In this document: positions 23,249 through 31,548 of the stretch, piece after piece
Layout of the letters: every line of letters begins with the position of its first letter
Position numbering within the stretch: the first letter of the stretch is position 1
Origin: Lachnospiraceae bacterium
GTDB taxonomy: Bacteria; Bacillota; Clostridia; Lachnospirales; Lachnospiraceae
Assembly (NCBI GenBank): GCA_004556655.1
Contig: SFGF01000039.1
Location: forward strand, 1-32,881
Reading direction: 5' to 3'
DNA: 32,881 nucleotides
The notes under the pieces: model-generated
The model's database searches: none
What the model was told of the DNA's origin: nothing
Seen by the model: only the letters and a program-made list of their open reading frames with translations
Made by a program: the position numbers and the translations under genes

Positions 23249-23930
23249 AAAAGATGTCCTGAAAAAGTTAAAAATGCAGCTTGATGATGCGCAAAAAACA
23301 GCAGGAAACGTAGAACAGAATCTTGCGGAAGCAAGAAATATCCTACAGGCTTACACAAGAAAAAATACCAATGTCCGATATACGAATTTTGGAGAGATGG
23401 TACTGGAATCTTCTAAGAGTGCGGAGCGCCTTACAGAGAAGCTGAGGAGGCTGTCTCTTGAGGTCACTCTGGACACGCAGAAATACGAAAACTATAAGTC
23501 CGATCTGGTTCTCATTCATGGAATTGATATATTCTACCAGAATCAGATATTGGAAGTAACGATGCCGGTTCTGGTGCCGCACAGGAAAGAATCTTATACG
23601 GATTATCTGTATAAACCATTGCATACGGCATTTCAGCACTGGTGCCTAAAGCGGGTAGAGACGAATCTCCCAGTTCCTGAGTATGAAAACTGTACGGTAT
23701 GCTTCATGCATCTTTATGATAAAAGCTTGCCGGCGGCAAGGGTGCGGGATCATGATAACTGTGAGGAGAAGCATGTGCTGGATGTAATCGCAAATTTTTT
23801 CCTTACATCGGATGGCGGATTGTATTTAGATACCTATCATTTTACCCGGATGGGAGATGCGGACGGGACAAGGATTTTTATTATGGATAACAGCCTGTTT
23901 CCAGAGTGGATTTCAAGACTATGTCCGTAA
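23241..23930 (+). CDS. DUF6100-like protein with RusA-type motif
   Basis: The ATG overlaps the previous stop by eight bases. The 229 residues open with a coiled coil (MNEKDVLKKLKMQLDDAQKT). The C-terminal half contains VRDHDNCEEKHVLDVIANFF (about 171-190), then LTSDGGLYLDTYHFTRMGDA. The pattern D-x-D-N-x-x-K-x-V-L-D followed by an acidic turn and strand is that of RusA Holliday-junction resolvases, where these acidic residues bind metal. The overall sequence resembles the family I remember as DUF6100, uncharacterised. A junction- or branch-cutting role in transfer is therefore possible but unproven. Confidence 0.55.
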   Translation: MNEKDVLKKLKMQLDDAQKTAGNVEQNLAEARNILQAYTRKNTNVRYTNFGEMVLESSKSAERLTEKLRRLSLEVTLDTQKYENYKSDLVLIHGIDIFYQNQILEVTMPVLVPHRKESYTDYLYKPLHTAFQHWCLKRVETNLPVPEYENCTVCFMHLYDKSLPAARVRDHDNCEEKHVLDVIANFFLTSDGGLYLDTYHFTRMGDADGTRIFIMDNSLFPEWISRLCP

Positions 23931-24112
23931 AAAAGGTATCGAAAAAAAACGGGGATTTTTAAACGTTTTTTCGATATCTGTTCAGAAGCCGGGGAATCCG
24001 CAAAAAAGCGGAGGATTTGCAGAAAAAGGAATTCAGGGCAGTACCCAAGTATTCAACGTATAGGGTACTGGATTTTAGAAAAATGGTTCGATGTGAAAGG
24101 GAATAGTGCCGC
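23931..24112. repeat. three-hairpin non-coding interval
   Basis: TATCGAAAAAAAACG (23937-23951) pairs with CGTTTTTTCGATA (23964-23976). TCCGC/GCGGA follows at 23997-24012, then CAGTACCC (24039-24046) with GGGTACTG (24063-24070). The first has T on its right arm and may terminate; the others do not. The sequence around 24063 (AGGGTACTGGATTTTAG) resembles the start of the 13334 terminator. No gene is supported here. Confidence 0.5.
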
Positions 24113-25186
24113 GTGAAAAAGGGAGATTTATTATTGGTTATGATTGGCATAAGCGGAGAATTACCGTCTGCTCTGGCTGGAGAAGTGGTTGGCTCCAGTT
24201 CCTATGCGGCGGCGATTATTACCGGGCTAAAACAGGACGGATTTATCTCTGTGAGAAATAAATCGGGCTGTAAAGGGTATGTGCTGAGGGCAAAAGGCAG
24301 GCGCTATCTGTTAGAGAATTACCGGGCAGATACCGAATATTTTTTGCAGGGAGCGGTTGAGACCAGTCATGTAAAAAGTGAAGTGGAAAAGAGAATACGT
24401 CTACACCGGATGAGCAAGGCATGGGTCTTTTGTTTGAAGATGGGTATTCCAATTCTTCGAAGCCAAAAGCCGGTACTGTCCGGAATGGCAAAAAAAGAAT
24501 GGAAGGGAGAAAGACAGGCGGCTTATTATGGCAGTCTGGAATTTAAGAGTGGTGTTGACTCTATCAAAGGTTCCAGAGCCTGCGGGCTGTTTGTTACCGG
24601 GGAATCTGGATATATCGTATATCATTCCATGTCACAAAAAATGAAGTGGGCGAAGAAAATGGAACGTTCCATGAGGATTTGGGCGGAGCGGCTGTTGATG
24701 CAGCAGGGCATCACTGGCTCTGCGGATGCGGTCATTCTTGGCGATGATATGGAACTTTTATGTGAATTATTGGAAAGTGATGGTGGAATCCGGGGGAATC
24801 TGTATCAGGTGGACGATATTTTTGAACGTTCTTTTTTTGTGCCGATGTGCGCGGAGGCAGAGATTCAGGTTCAGCTTTTTCTTAGCAAAAACAAACGGAT
24901 ATCTTTGTACCGGTTTCTTTGCGGCATATTGGACACTGTAGAAGACAGGGAATATTCCGTTCATGCCGGATTTGATCGGGAAGGAACCCCGGTCTATTTT
25001 TGTTATGAACTGGAAATGCGGCATCTGAAGCGTGTGAAACAGGAAATGGGATGGAAAAAAGCGGGCAGTATCGTATGTATGGAATACCAGAGGATAGCAT
25101 TAGAGCAGTATTTTGGAGAGGAGGTGGAGATTCATGAGATTCTTACGGAGAAGGTAATGCAGTTTTTGCAGCAGGCCGGACATTGA
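24113..25186 (+). CDS. winged-helix protein of the transfer operon, unrecognised family
   Basis: A GTG behind GAAAGGGAATAGTGCCGC starts 357 residues, MKKGDLLLVMIGISGELPSA. The N-terminus is a winged helix: helix LLLVMIGISGELPSA, recognition helix SSYAAAIITGLKQDGFISVR, wing KGYVLRAKGRRYLLE (residues 5-70). The central part contains YYGSLEFKSGVDSIKGSRAC, an alpha/beta segment (LFVTGESGYIVYHSMSQKMK) and ADAVILGDDMELLCELL. It resembles a recurrent clostridial element protein with this layout, distantly like replication-relaxation proteins, but no relaxase catalytic tyrosine/histidine motif could be seen. As no relaxase is identified in the window, it is a candidate DNA-processing accessory. Confidence 0.5.
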   Translation: MKKGDLLLVMIGISGELPSALAGEVVGSSSYAAAIITGLKQDGFISVRNKSGCKGYVLRAKGRRYLLENYRADTEYFLQGAVETSHVKSEVEKRIRLHRMSKAWVFCLKMGIPILRSQKPVLSGMAKKEWKGERQAAYYGSLEFKSGVDSIKGSRACGLFVTGESGYIVYHSMSQKMKWAKKMERSMRIWAERLLMQQGITGSADAVILGDDMELLCELLESDGGIRGNLYQVDDIFERSFFVPMCAEAEIQVQLFLSKNKRISLYRFLCGILDTVEDREYSVHAGFDREGTPVYFCYELEMRHLKRVKQEMGWKKAGSIVCMEYQRIALEQYFGEEVEIHEILTEKVMQFLQQAGH

Positions 25187-25229
25187 GGAATGTCTGACAC
25201 GATTCCAGTTGTAGGAGGTGGCTGCAGAT

Positions 25230-26249
25230 ATGAAAAATCCATTTGAAACAGGCAGTCCGACAGTAGATAGGATGAGCCGTCTGCAAATTTCCGGGAATGT
25301 GATTCCGATTGCCTGGTACAAGACAATACGCAAAGCGACAGGGAAACCAAATCTGAATGCAATCATTATACTGGCAGATATTGTGTACTGGTATCGTCCG
25401 GTTGAAATCAGGGATGAAGCAACAGGGCAGTTAAGCGGACTTAAAAAGCGGTTTCATGCAGATTTGCTTCAGAGAAGTTATCAACAGATTGCAGACCAGT
25501 TTGGTATTACAAAACGGGATGCAACGAATGCGGTTGTGGAACTGGAAAAACTGGGTGTAGTCACGCGCGTATTCCGGACAATAAAAGCCGGAGGCCAGCT
25601 TATTCCGAATGTCCTGTTTCTGGATCTGGATGTGGATGTTCTGGAAGAACTGACATATCCGAAGCAGATGGAAACGCAGGGACAGACGGAGCGGCAGAAG
25701 GGGTATCCCTTAAATGAGGGAGACGGGTACCCGAAAAAAGAGGGAGGTGTCACTGAAATAAGTGAGACTGTCCCCACAGAAAATGTGGGATGTGGCACTG
25801 AAAAGAGTGGAACAAATACAGAGATTACCAACAAAGAATTCAACAGAGATTATCCTACCATATCTCTTCGTGAGGCAGAGCGCATGATCAGGGAACAAAT
25901 TGCTTATGATGCTTTAAAACACGATCATCCGTATGATGAGCGGATTGATGAGATTTTGAGGATTTTACTGGATGTTATGACGTCTACAGCAGAGACAATC
26001 CGTGTCAATAAAGAAAACAGGCCGGCATATGGGGTAAAGGCACAGTTTTCAAGGATTGGAAAACAGCATGTGGAGTTCGTGCTTCAGTGCATGGATGAGA
26101 ACCATACAAAAGCAAGGAATATCCGGGCAGTGCTGGTTACAGCCTTATATAATTCGGTCAATACAATCAGCAGTTATTACGGGAATTTGTATCGGTATCA
26201 TCAGTCAGAAGGTGTTGGAATCGGAAAGGAGGAAGAAACAGAGAATTAA
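25230..26249 (+). CDS. replication initiator-like protein with DUF6017-type C-terminus
   Basis: The ATG about 11 bases after TAGGAGG begins MKNPFETGSPTVDRMSRLQI. GTG 25218 overlaps the ribosome site and is rejected. Residues 10-125 form a winged-helix domain (SYQQIADQFGITKRDATNAV is the helix-turn-helix; ELEKLGVVTRVFRT the wing) like plasmid or phage replication organisers. A hydrophilic linker (about 145-205) follows. The end (YDERIDEILRILLDVMTSTA; VEFVLQCMDENHTKARNIRA; YNSVNTISSYYGN) matches the DUF6017 C-terminal domain of element replication proteins. Its end overlaps the VirD4 frame by nearly 40 bases. It probably starts replication of the element, though the typical RepA_N front is absent. 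Confidence 0.65.
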   Translation: MKNPFETGSPTVDRMSRLQISGNVIPIAWYKTIRKATGKPNLNAIIILADIVYWYRPVEIRDEATGQLSGLKKRFHADLLQRSYQQIADQFGITKRDATNAVVELEKLGVVTRVFRTIKAGGQLIPNVLFLDLDVDVLEELTYPKQMETQGQTERQKGYPLNEGDGYPKKEGGVTEISETVPTENVGCGTEKSGTNTEITNKEFNRDYPTISLREAERMIREQIAYDALKHDHPYDERIDEILRILLDVMTSTAETIRVNKENRPAYGVKAQFSRIGKQHVEFVLQCMDENHTKARNIRAVLVTALYNSVNTISSYYGNLYRYHQSEGVGIGKEEETEN

Positions 26250-28179
26250 TCGAAAAGATATAAAATTATGGAAAATCATTGTCTGTGGATTCGGAGAGAT
26301 TTTACTTGCCTTTTTCGTGGGCGGTTTCCTTGAACAAATATTTGTGGAGGTTGAAGTCCAACTGAATCCATTTACCTGTATTTATCACGGAATTGCGACA
26401 GCGGCCGGACGAAAAGGTTCTATTGCGGCGCTTTTTTTATTTGTGATTGTTGCAGGACTCATTATGTGGCGCGGAAAAGGACGGGGAACTTATGACGAAC
26501 GGAACTTTGAGATATCGGACCTCGGAACTTATGGAACAGCCGGATTCATGGAAAAGGAGGAACAGGAGCAGGTTTTACTTTCGGACAAAACGGCAGATAA
26601 GATAGAAGGTGTCATTTTCGGAAAGGATTTGGAAACGGGAGATATTATCAGCCTTCCGGTAGATTCCAGATTGAACCGGAATTTTGCCATCTGCGGCTCA
26701 CAGGGTTCCATGAAGTCAAGAGCATTCGCAAGGGTTATGGCGCTTCAATGCATCCGGCGCGGAGAGAGCGTATACTTTACAGATCCAAAATCAGAATTAT
26801 ATGAAGATTTGGCTTCCTATTTCAAGGAAGAAGGGTATACAGTCAAGCAGTTCAATCTGATCGACTTGATACATTCCGATGCGTGGAACTGTCTGGGAGA
26901 AATTGATGACGGTGGATTGATTGATGTGTTCTGTGATGTGGTAATACGGAATACGACAGATAAGTTTGACCATTTTTATGATAACGTAGAAATGGATTTG
27001 TTAAAAGCACTGTGTTTATATGTGTTTGAAGATTATCCGACAGAAAAAAAGACTTTTCCAGAGGCATATAAGCTGCTTTTAAATAAAAGTGTAGAAATGC
27101 TGGATTCCATATTTGAAAGGCTGCCGGACAGTCATCCGGCGAAGGGACCTTACCGGCTGTTCTCCAAAGCGGATAAAGTAAAAGGGAATGCGGTTCTGGG
27201 ACTTGGAACCCGCCTGCAGATCTTGCAGAATAAGATGGTACAGCAGATTACCAGCCATACAGATATTGATCTTACGCTTCCGGGCAGAGAGAAATGTGCT
27301 TATTTTTGCATTACCTCTGATCAGGATTCTACTTATGATGTGCTGGCGACACTGTTTACCTCTTTTTTGAGTATCAAACTGGTGCGTTTTGCAGACCGGA
27401 CAGAGAAGAGAAAACTTCCGATTCCCGTGACTTTTATACTGGATGAATTCCCCAATATTGGAGTGGTTCCGGATTTCAAGAAAAAATTGGCAACAGCCAG
27501 AAGTAGAGGGATTGGAATGTGCATCCTGTTCCAGAACATACCGCAGATGCAGAACCGTTACCCGGACAACCAATGGGAAGAAATTCTGGGCGGGTGCGAT
27601 TTTTCCATTTTTTTGGGGTGCAACGATATGACCACTGCATCCTATTATAGTGACCGGACCGGAGAAGTCACAGTATCCGTTGCGTCAATCCGTAAAAACT
27701 ATTATACTATGAGAATGACGGATTATGTGCCGGAATACAGCGAATCTTCATCGGTAGGAAAGAGACAGCTTTTATTGCCGGACGAGGTATTGAGATATCC
27801 GCTTGACCAGGGGCTTTTGATCATTCGAGGGCAGAAGGTGCTGCGGTTTAGAAAGATGGACTATACAGAACACCCGGATTCATCGAAGCTGAAAATGGAA
27901 AAAGTAGAGGCGCATATACCAGAGTGGTACCGGGAATGGGAGGAAGAAAGGCAGCAGTTCCGTGTTTATGAGGAGCAGAGGCAGCAGGATGCCCGTATCG
28001 CAGATGAGTGGGACAGAAGGCAGGAGAGGCAGCAGGAAGAGGAGAGTCCACTTATGGTAGATACGGATCTGAAGAAAAAAGAGAACAGACAGAAGAGACA
28101 GGGAGATGGACGGAAGGACAAAGAACAGCAGGAAAAAGGAGTTACAAAAGTAGAAGACTTGTTTGCAAATCATACATAA
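26212..28179 (+). CDS. virD4: VirD4/TraG-type coupling ATPase
   Basis: No ATG with a ribosome site exists. GTG 26212 or TTG 26215, inside the previous gene, or ATT near 26244 behind AAAGGAGGAAG are the options, so the start is uncertain. Two membrane helices follow (FGEILLAFFVGGFLEQIF; AALFLFVIVAGLIMW). The nucleotide site is FAICGSQGSMKSRAFARV (about 158-175) with Met where most Walker A loops have Gly before Lys. Walker B is TFILDEFPNIG (about 406-416). ARSRGIGMCILFQNIPQMQN and the ILGGCDFSIFLGCND region are typical of VirD4. The C-terminus is a Gln/Arg/Glu-rich coil. Coupling proteins bring the relaxase-DNA complex to the channel. Confidence 0.85.
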   Translation: MLESERRKKQRINRKDIKLWKIIVCGFGEILLAFFVGGFLEQIFVEVEVQLNPFTCIYHGIATAAGRKGSIAALFLFVIVAGLIMWRGKGRGTYDERNFEISDLGTYGTAGFMEKEEQEQVLLSDKTADKIEGVIFGKDLETGDIISLPVDSRLNRNFAICGSQGSMKSRAFARVMALQCIRRGESVYFTDPKSELYEDLASYFKEEGYTVKQFNLIDLIHSDAWNCLGEIDDGGLIDVFCDVVIRNTTDKFDHFYDNVEMDLLKALCLYVFEDYPTEKKTFPEAYKLLLNKSVEMLDSIFERLPDSHPAKGPYRLFSKADKVKGNAVLGLGTRLQILQNKMVQQITSHTDIDLTLPGREKCAYFCITSDQDSTYDVLATLFTSFLSIKLVRFADRTEKRKLPIPVTFILDEFPNIGVVPDFKKKLATARSRGIGMCILFQNIPQMQNRYPDNQWEEILGGCDFSIFLGCNDMTTASYYSDRTGEVTVSVASIRKNYYTMRMTDYVPEYSESSSVGKRQLLLPDEVLRYPLDQGLLIIRGQKVLRFRKMDYTEHPDSSKLKMEKVEAHIPEWYREWEEERQQFRVYEEQRQQDARIADEWDRRQERQQEEESPLMVDTDLKKKENRQKRQGDGRKDKEQQEKGVTKVEDLFANHT

Positions 28180-28192
28180 AGGAGGGTTTTCG

Positions 28193-28489
28193 TTGGATAT
28201 TCAGAATAACACATTAGTCAGGTATGGATTATTGGAAATGCTGGAGCAGGAATTTGGTGTCCGGATCGGAGAAGATGAACTGGAAAAAATAGAATTGGCA
28301 AAACAGTGCATTAAAGTTTATGACAGCCCGGAAGAGTTTTTCCAGAGTACTGGATGGGCGAAGGATAATCCGGAGCTTTCAGATTTCCAGTATCTTTTGG
28401 AGAATAATATCTGCAAATGGATTGAAGGCAAAGTCTGGTATTTTTCAAGAATCCAGTTTGAGGAGCAGTTAAAAAAGCTGGACAAGTAA
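28193..28489 (+). CDS. 98-aa hypothetical protein
   Basis: A TTG six bases after AAAGGAGGGTTTTCG gives MDIQNNTLVRYGLLEMLEQE. The protein is acidic and helical, with EDELEKIELAKQCIKVYDSP and a C-terminal FSRIQFEEQLKKLDK. An in-frame codon at 28163 overlaps VirD4 and has no ribosome site. It is the last gene of the transfer operon, 13 bases after VirD4, and ends just before the second operator-promoter. Function unknown. Confidence 0.6.
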   Translation: MDIQNNTLVRYGLLEMLEQEFGVRIGEDELEKIELAKQCIKVYDSPEEFFQSTGWAKDNPELSDFQYLLENNICKWIEGKVWYFSRIQFEEQLKKLDK

Positions 28490-28492
28490 AGT

Positions 28493-28569
28493 GCAACGCA
28501 ATTGAGACGAAAATGCGACACAATTGCGATTGTTCTGATATTGACACGCGATATCAGACATAATAAAAT
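28493..28569 (+). promoter_or_regulatory. operator-promoter of the S1 operon (copy B)
   Basis: TTGACA (28541-28546), a 17-base spacer and TAAAAT (28564-28569). The upstream AATTGAGACG, GCGA and AATTGCGA blocks and TCTGATATTGACA match copy A at 13771-13848 nearly base for base. Here, in addition, TCTGATAT and ATATCAGA surround the -35 box as an inverted repeat. Confidence 0.7.
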
Positions 28570-28586
28570 GATAACTGTAAAAAAAG

Positions 28587-28633
28587 AAGGCACAAGAAAC
28601 AACCATTTTGTGGTTGTTTTTTTGTGCCTTTTT
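28587..28633 (+). terminator. long attenuator terminator
   Basis: AAGGCACAAGAAACAACCA (28587-28605) pairs with the strand at 28611-28630 (TGGTTGTTT...TTGTGCCTT) over about 18 positions, followed by T. It stands between the promoter and the S1-domain gene. It shares ACAACCATT with the copy A terminator, and like it must be overridden. Confidence 0.75.
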
Positions 28634-28658
28634 CTATTAAAAAGACAGGAGGATATCT

Positions 28659-29627
28659 ATGGAAGAAACCAAAAAATCAAACGCAGCAGTAGAAGAGAAA
28701 AATGGAATCCCGAGGGCGGCACTGTCAGACGGGGTTCTTACGATTGACGTGGATTCCCGTGTGGAAACGATGGAGGAGCAGGAGGACACCAGATGGCACC
28801 AGCTTCTCAATGCGCACCGTACCAAAAAAATCCTGACCGGACAATTAGGCGGTATAGAAAAGCTGGAAAGCGGCTGGGTAGTAGCGGTTACTTATTATAA
28901 TGGGTTCCGAATCATTATTCCAATGAATGAAATGATGATCAATCTGAACGGCGATGGGCGGGAAAATGCAGATACCCTAAACCGCCAGACGAGGATTGCC
29001 AACAATATGCTTGGCTGCAGTATCGACTTTATCATCAAGGATTTGGATACCAAAACAAAAAGCGTTGTTGCATCGCGGAAAGAGGCGATGCTGAAAAAAC
29101 GTCAGACATTCTATTTTGCCGAAGAAGAAGGTGCAAAGCCGATGCTGTATCCGGGGCGTATTGTGGAAGCGAGGGTAATCGCGGTTGCTCCAAAGGCTGT
29201 CCGGCTGGAAGTGTTTGGTATAGAAGTATCTGTTCGCGCAAGGGATATGGCATGGGAGTGGATGGTAGATGCGAATGAGAAGTTCCAGGTCGGGGACCTG
29301 GTGCTGGTTGCAGTAAACAATATCGACATTCAGTCTGTAGAACAGATCAGCATATCGGTAGATGCCAAGAGTGCAACGGCGAACGTCAATAAGGATAATC
29401 TGAAAAAATGCCACAGGCAGGGAAAATATGTAGGCATCATAACGGATGTTTATAAGGGAACTTATTTTATCCGCCTGAATATCGGGGTAAATGCCGTGGC
29501 GCACTCCTGTAATATGGCAAGCCTTCCATCCAAAAAAGATGAGATTGGATTTGTAGTGACGAGAATCAATGATAATTATGAAGTGGCAGAGGGAATCATT
29601 ACAAGACTCATCAAACATAATTCATAA
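28659..29627 (+). CDS. S1-domain RNA-binding protein
   Basis: The ATG behind GACAGGAGGATATCT gives 322 residues. Residues about 164-236 are an S1 fold (YPGRIVEARVIAVAPKAVRL, then GDLVLVAVNNIDIQSVEQIS), like the repeats of ribosomal protein S1. A second, weaker one covers about 254-318 (GKYVGIITDVYKGTYFIRLN; EIGFVVTRINDNYEVAEGII). The N-terminal 60 residues are acidic, and 60-110 hold another beta-rich segment (GWVVAVTYYNGFRIIIPMNE). S1 proteins bind single-stranded RNA. It is the first gene of an operon controlled like the transfer operon, so it could act on element transcripts; that link is inference. Confidence 0.75.
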   Translation: MEETKKSNAAVEEKNGIPRAALSDGVLTIDVDSRVETMEEQEDTRWHQLLNAHRTKKILTGQLGGIEKLESGWVVAVTYYNGFRIIIPMNEMMINLNGDGRENADTLNRQTRIANNMLGCSIDFIIKDLDTKTKSVVASRKEAMLKKRQTFYFAEEEGAKPMLYPGRIVEARVIAVAPKAVRLEVFGIEVSVRARDMAWEWMVDANEKFQVGDLVLVAVNNIDIQSVEQISISVDAKSATANVNKDNLKKCHRQGKYVGIITDVYKGTYFIRLNIGVNAVAHSCNMASLPSKKDEIGFVVTRINDNYEVAEGIITRLIKHNS

Positions 29628-29729
29628 ATTTTTTAAAAAAAATAAAAAAATACTGTTGAAACAGGAAAAACGGATTGTCTACAATGCAATTTACACAGAG
29701 CAGCACATTTTGCAGAAAGAAGGGATAGA

Positions 29730-30185
29730 ATGGCAAAGATGAAAAAGAGAACCAGCCAGGTTTCCATGCGGTGTCCATATTGTGGGAGGCCAGTACAATT
29801 GCGTCCGGCATCTTATGTGTACGGGGAAGACAATCTGGATCCACAAGGGTTCCTGTATGTATGTAATGGATATCCGGATGCCTGTGATGCGTATGTGGGA
29901 GTACATAAAAAAAGCGGGCACCCCATGGGAACACTGGCAAATGGGGAACTCAGGCATAAGCGGATTGAGGCGCACCGGGCATTGAATCAGATATGGAAGG
30001 AAGGATACATGACAAAGCATGGAACCTACATCTGGCTGCAGAACCGTTTGAACCTGCGGAAAAAGGATATGCATATTGGAATGTTTTCTGATTATCTCTG
30101 TATGGAGACTATACGGGAATGCAGCCAGCTTGTTGCACAGAGACATGAGCAGAAGAACGTGGAAAGGAGGACCGAAGCAAGTTGA
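29730..30185 (+). CDS. DUF3268-type zinc-finger protein
   Basis: 151 residues from an ATG behind GAAAGAAGGGATAGA. After a basic start the sequence MRCPYCGRPVQLRPASYVYG, FLYVCNGYPDACDAYVGVHK, GHPMGTLANGELRHKRIEAH matches the pattern of the zinc-finger family known as DUF3268, with Cys at 15, 18, 45 and 52 and nearby His as likely ligands. The second half is helical (YIWLQNRLNLRKKDMHIGMF), like other members. The family is frequent on plasmids and phages; its role is unknown. The 29628-29729 gap is A-rich with no gene. Confidence 0.75.
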   Translation: MAKMKKRTSQVSMRCPYCGRPVQLRPASYVYGEDNLDPQGFLYVCNGYPDACDAYVGVHKKSGHPMGTLANGELRHKRIEAHRALNQIWKEGYMTKHGTYIWLQNRLNLRKKDMHIGMFSDYLCMETIRECSQLVAQRHEQKNVERRTEAS

Positions 30186-30215
30186 AAAAAATCAAGCATA
30201 GAAAGGAAGGGCGGT

Positions 30216-30872
30216 ATGCGATTGATGGCATCAGAGGATGATATTTACAGGATGATGGATTTAAGGGACCGTTACCTGTTAGGAATTGTTTTGTGCAGTG
30301 TGGCAGTGGGAATCTCTTCTTATCTGCTGGTAAATGGCATGTGGTGTTGGGACATTTTATATTTATCGGTAGTGTCCTGTCTGGGAGTGCTTTTGTGCAT
30401 CTGGCAGATATGGAAACTCAATCACAAGATTATGGGTGCGGGGAACTGCTATCTGGAACTGGAGCAGGATTGTCTGGTCGTGTGCCAGCCGGAGAAAAAC
30501 GGACATTATGAGTCCTGCCGTATTTTTTACGAAGAGATGGAAAAAATCGTGGAGGGCAGCAGGCGTGGGATACCGGAATTCTACGTGGTAATCAAAGCAA
30601 CAGAGAATGAAAGGGAAAGTTTTATTCTTCTGGATGATGATGAACAGGACCGGCTGATCTTCTGTGTAAGGTCTTTAGGATATGAGAATCGGAGATTTAT
30701 AGAATTTTACCGGAAGCTTCTGTGGGAAGTACCCGGAAGAGTACGTGTTTTCGGGACGAAGCGGCAGGAAATCTGGAAGATGAAAAAGTCCCATGTGGGA
30801 GCCTGCATTGTGGCAGGCATGCTGCTGATTTACATTATCCCTAAAATCATGGAGGTCATGAAATTGATTTGA
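30216..30872 (+). CDS. membrane protein with soluble PH-like segment
   Basis: 218 residues from an ATG behind GAAAGGAAGGGCGGT (MRLMASEDDIYRMMDLRDRY). Two N-terminal membrane helices (LLGIVLCSVAVGISSYLLV; ILYLSVVSCLGVLLCIWQI) are followed by a beta-rich soluble part (CYLELEQDCLVVCQPEKNGH ... RIFYEEMEKIVEG ... FYVVIKATENERESFILLDD) that looks like a bacterial PH domain. A C-terminal membrane helix follows (VGACIVAGMLLIYIIPKIM). No named family is certain. It belongs to the S1 operon. Confidence 0.6.
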   Translation: MRLMASEDDIYRMMDLRDRYLLGIVLCSVAVGISSYLLVNGMWCWDILYLSVVSCLGVLLCIWQIWKLNHKIMGAGNCYLELEQDCLVVCQPEKNGHYESCRIFYEEMEKIVEGSRRGIPEFYVVIKATENERESFILLDDDEQDRLIFCVRSLGYENRRFIEFYRKLLWEVPGRVRVFGTKRQEIWKMKKSHVGACIVAGMLLIYIIPKIMEVMKLI

Positions 30873-30884
30873 GGAGGCGGTAAC

Positions 30885-31547
30885 ATGAAATGGTATACAG
30901 CGATTGGAATAAAAAAGAACACTGGGAAAAGGGAATTTTGTGTGCAGGTCGGAAAAGAAGAAAAAGTCTTAACGGGTATGGAAATTTATATCTGGACTGC
31001 ACTGCTGTGGGCGTTTTGTGAAGAAGAAGCAATTTATGGACGAGTAGAAAAGTTTCTGCGGATCACGTTTGGAGAAGAAGAGGCCGAACAAAGAATCTGC
31101 CGGGAGGAATACGCATTTGGCTTTCGCAGGCTGTGTATCCGGGGACTGATAGTCTACTGTGAAGGAGAAAATGCAGAAGAGGCAATGATGTGCCTGATGC
31201 GGACTGCGGTACTGGAACCTTCCCGGATTTCCATGCAGGAGCGCTGGGAGGCATTTTGGGAAAGCTTAAGGTGTGGAAGAGGGCTCCGCTTTTCTTTGAG
31301 GGCATTTCAAAGGAAGCCTCTGGAAGAAAAGGAACTGGAACTGCTTGAAAAAATCCGGCAGAGCGGGGATATGGCATATCATCTGGAAACTGTGCGGAGT
31401 CAGGCTGGAAGAACCTGTTTTCTACCGGCAGATGATGCTGTTATAGAAGAATTTCAGGAGACAATGCAAAAGGAATTTCTTGCAGATGTGATCACATTGT
31501 ATGGTAAGAAGTTCCTGAATATTTATTCCGTAGGTAAGGAGGTATAA
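30885..31547 (+). CDS. 220-aa hypothetical protein
   Basis: The ATG behind TTTGAGGAGGCGGTAAC starts MKWYTAIGIKKNTGKREFCV. The first 110 residues could hold a helical winged-helix-like domain (LTGMEIYIWTALLWAFCEEE; FGFRRLCIRGLIVYC). The rest is helical (SRISMQERWEAFWESLRCGR; LELLEKIRQSGDMAYHLETV). No membrane helix or catalytic motif is seen. The gap to the preceding gene is 12 bases and the next begins one base after the stop, so it lies within one operon. Function unknown. Confidence 0.6.
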   Translation: MKWYTAIGIKKNTGKREFCVQVGKEEKVLTGMEIYIWTALLWAFCEEEAIYGRVEKFLRITFGEEEAEQRICREEYAFGFRRLCIRGLIVYCEGENAEEAMMCLMRTAVLEPSRISMQERWEAFWESLRCGRGLRFSLRAFQRKPLEEKELELLEKIRQSGDMAYHLETVRSQAGRTCFLPADDAVIEEFQETMQKEFLADVITLYGKKFLNIYSVGKEV

Positions 31548-31548
31548 T

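Noticed and set aside
28977..29618. Minus-strand open frame of 213 codons
   Set aside because: It is the exact shadow of the S1-domain gene, whose domain pattern and ribosome site are clear.
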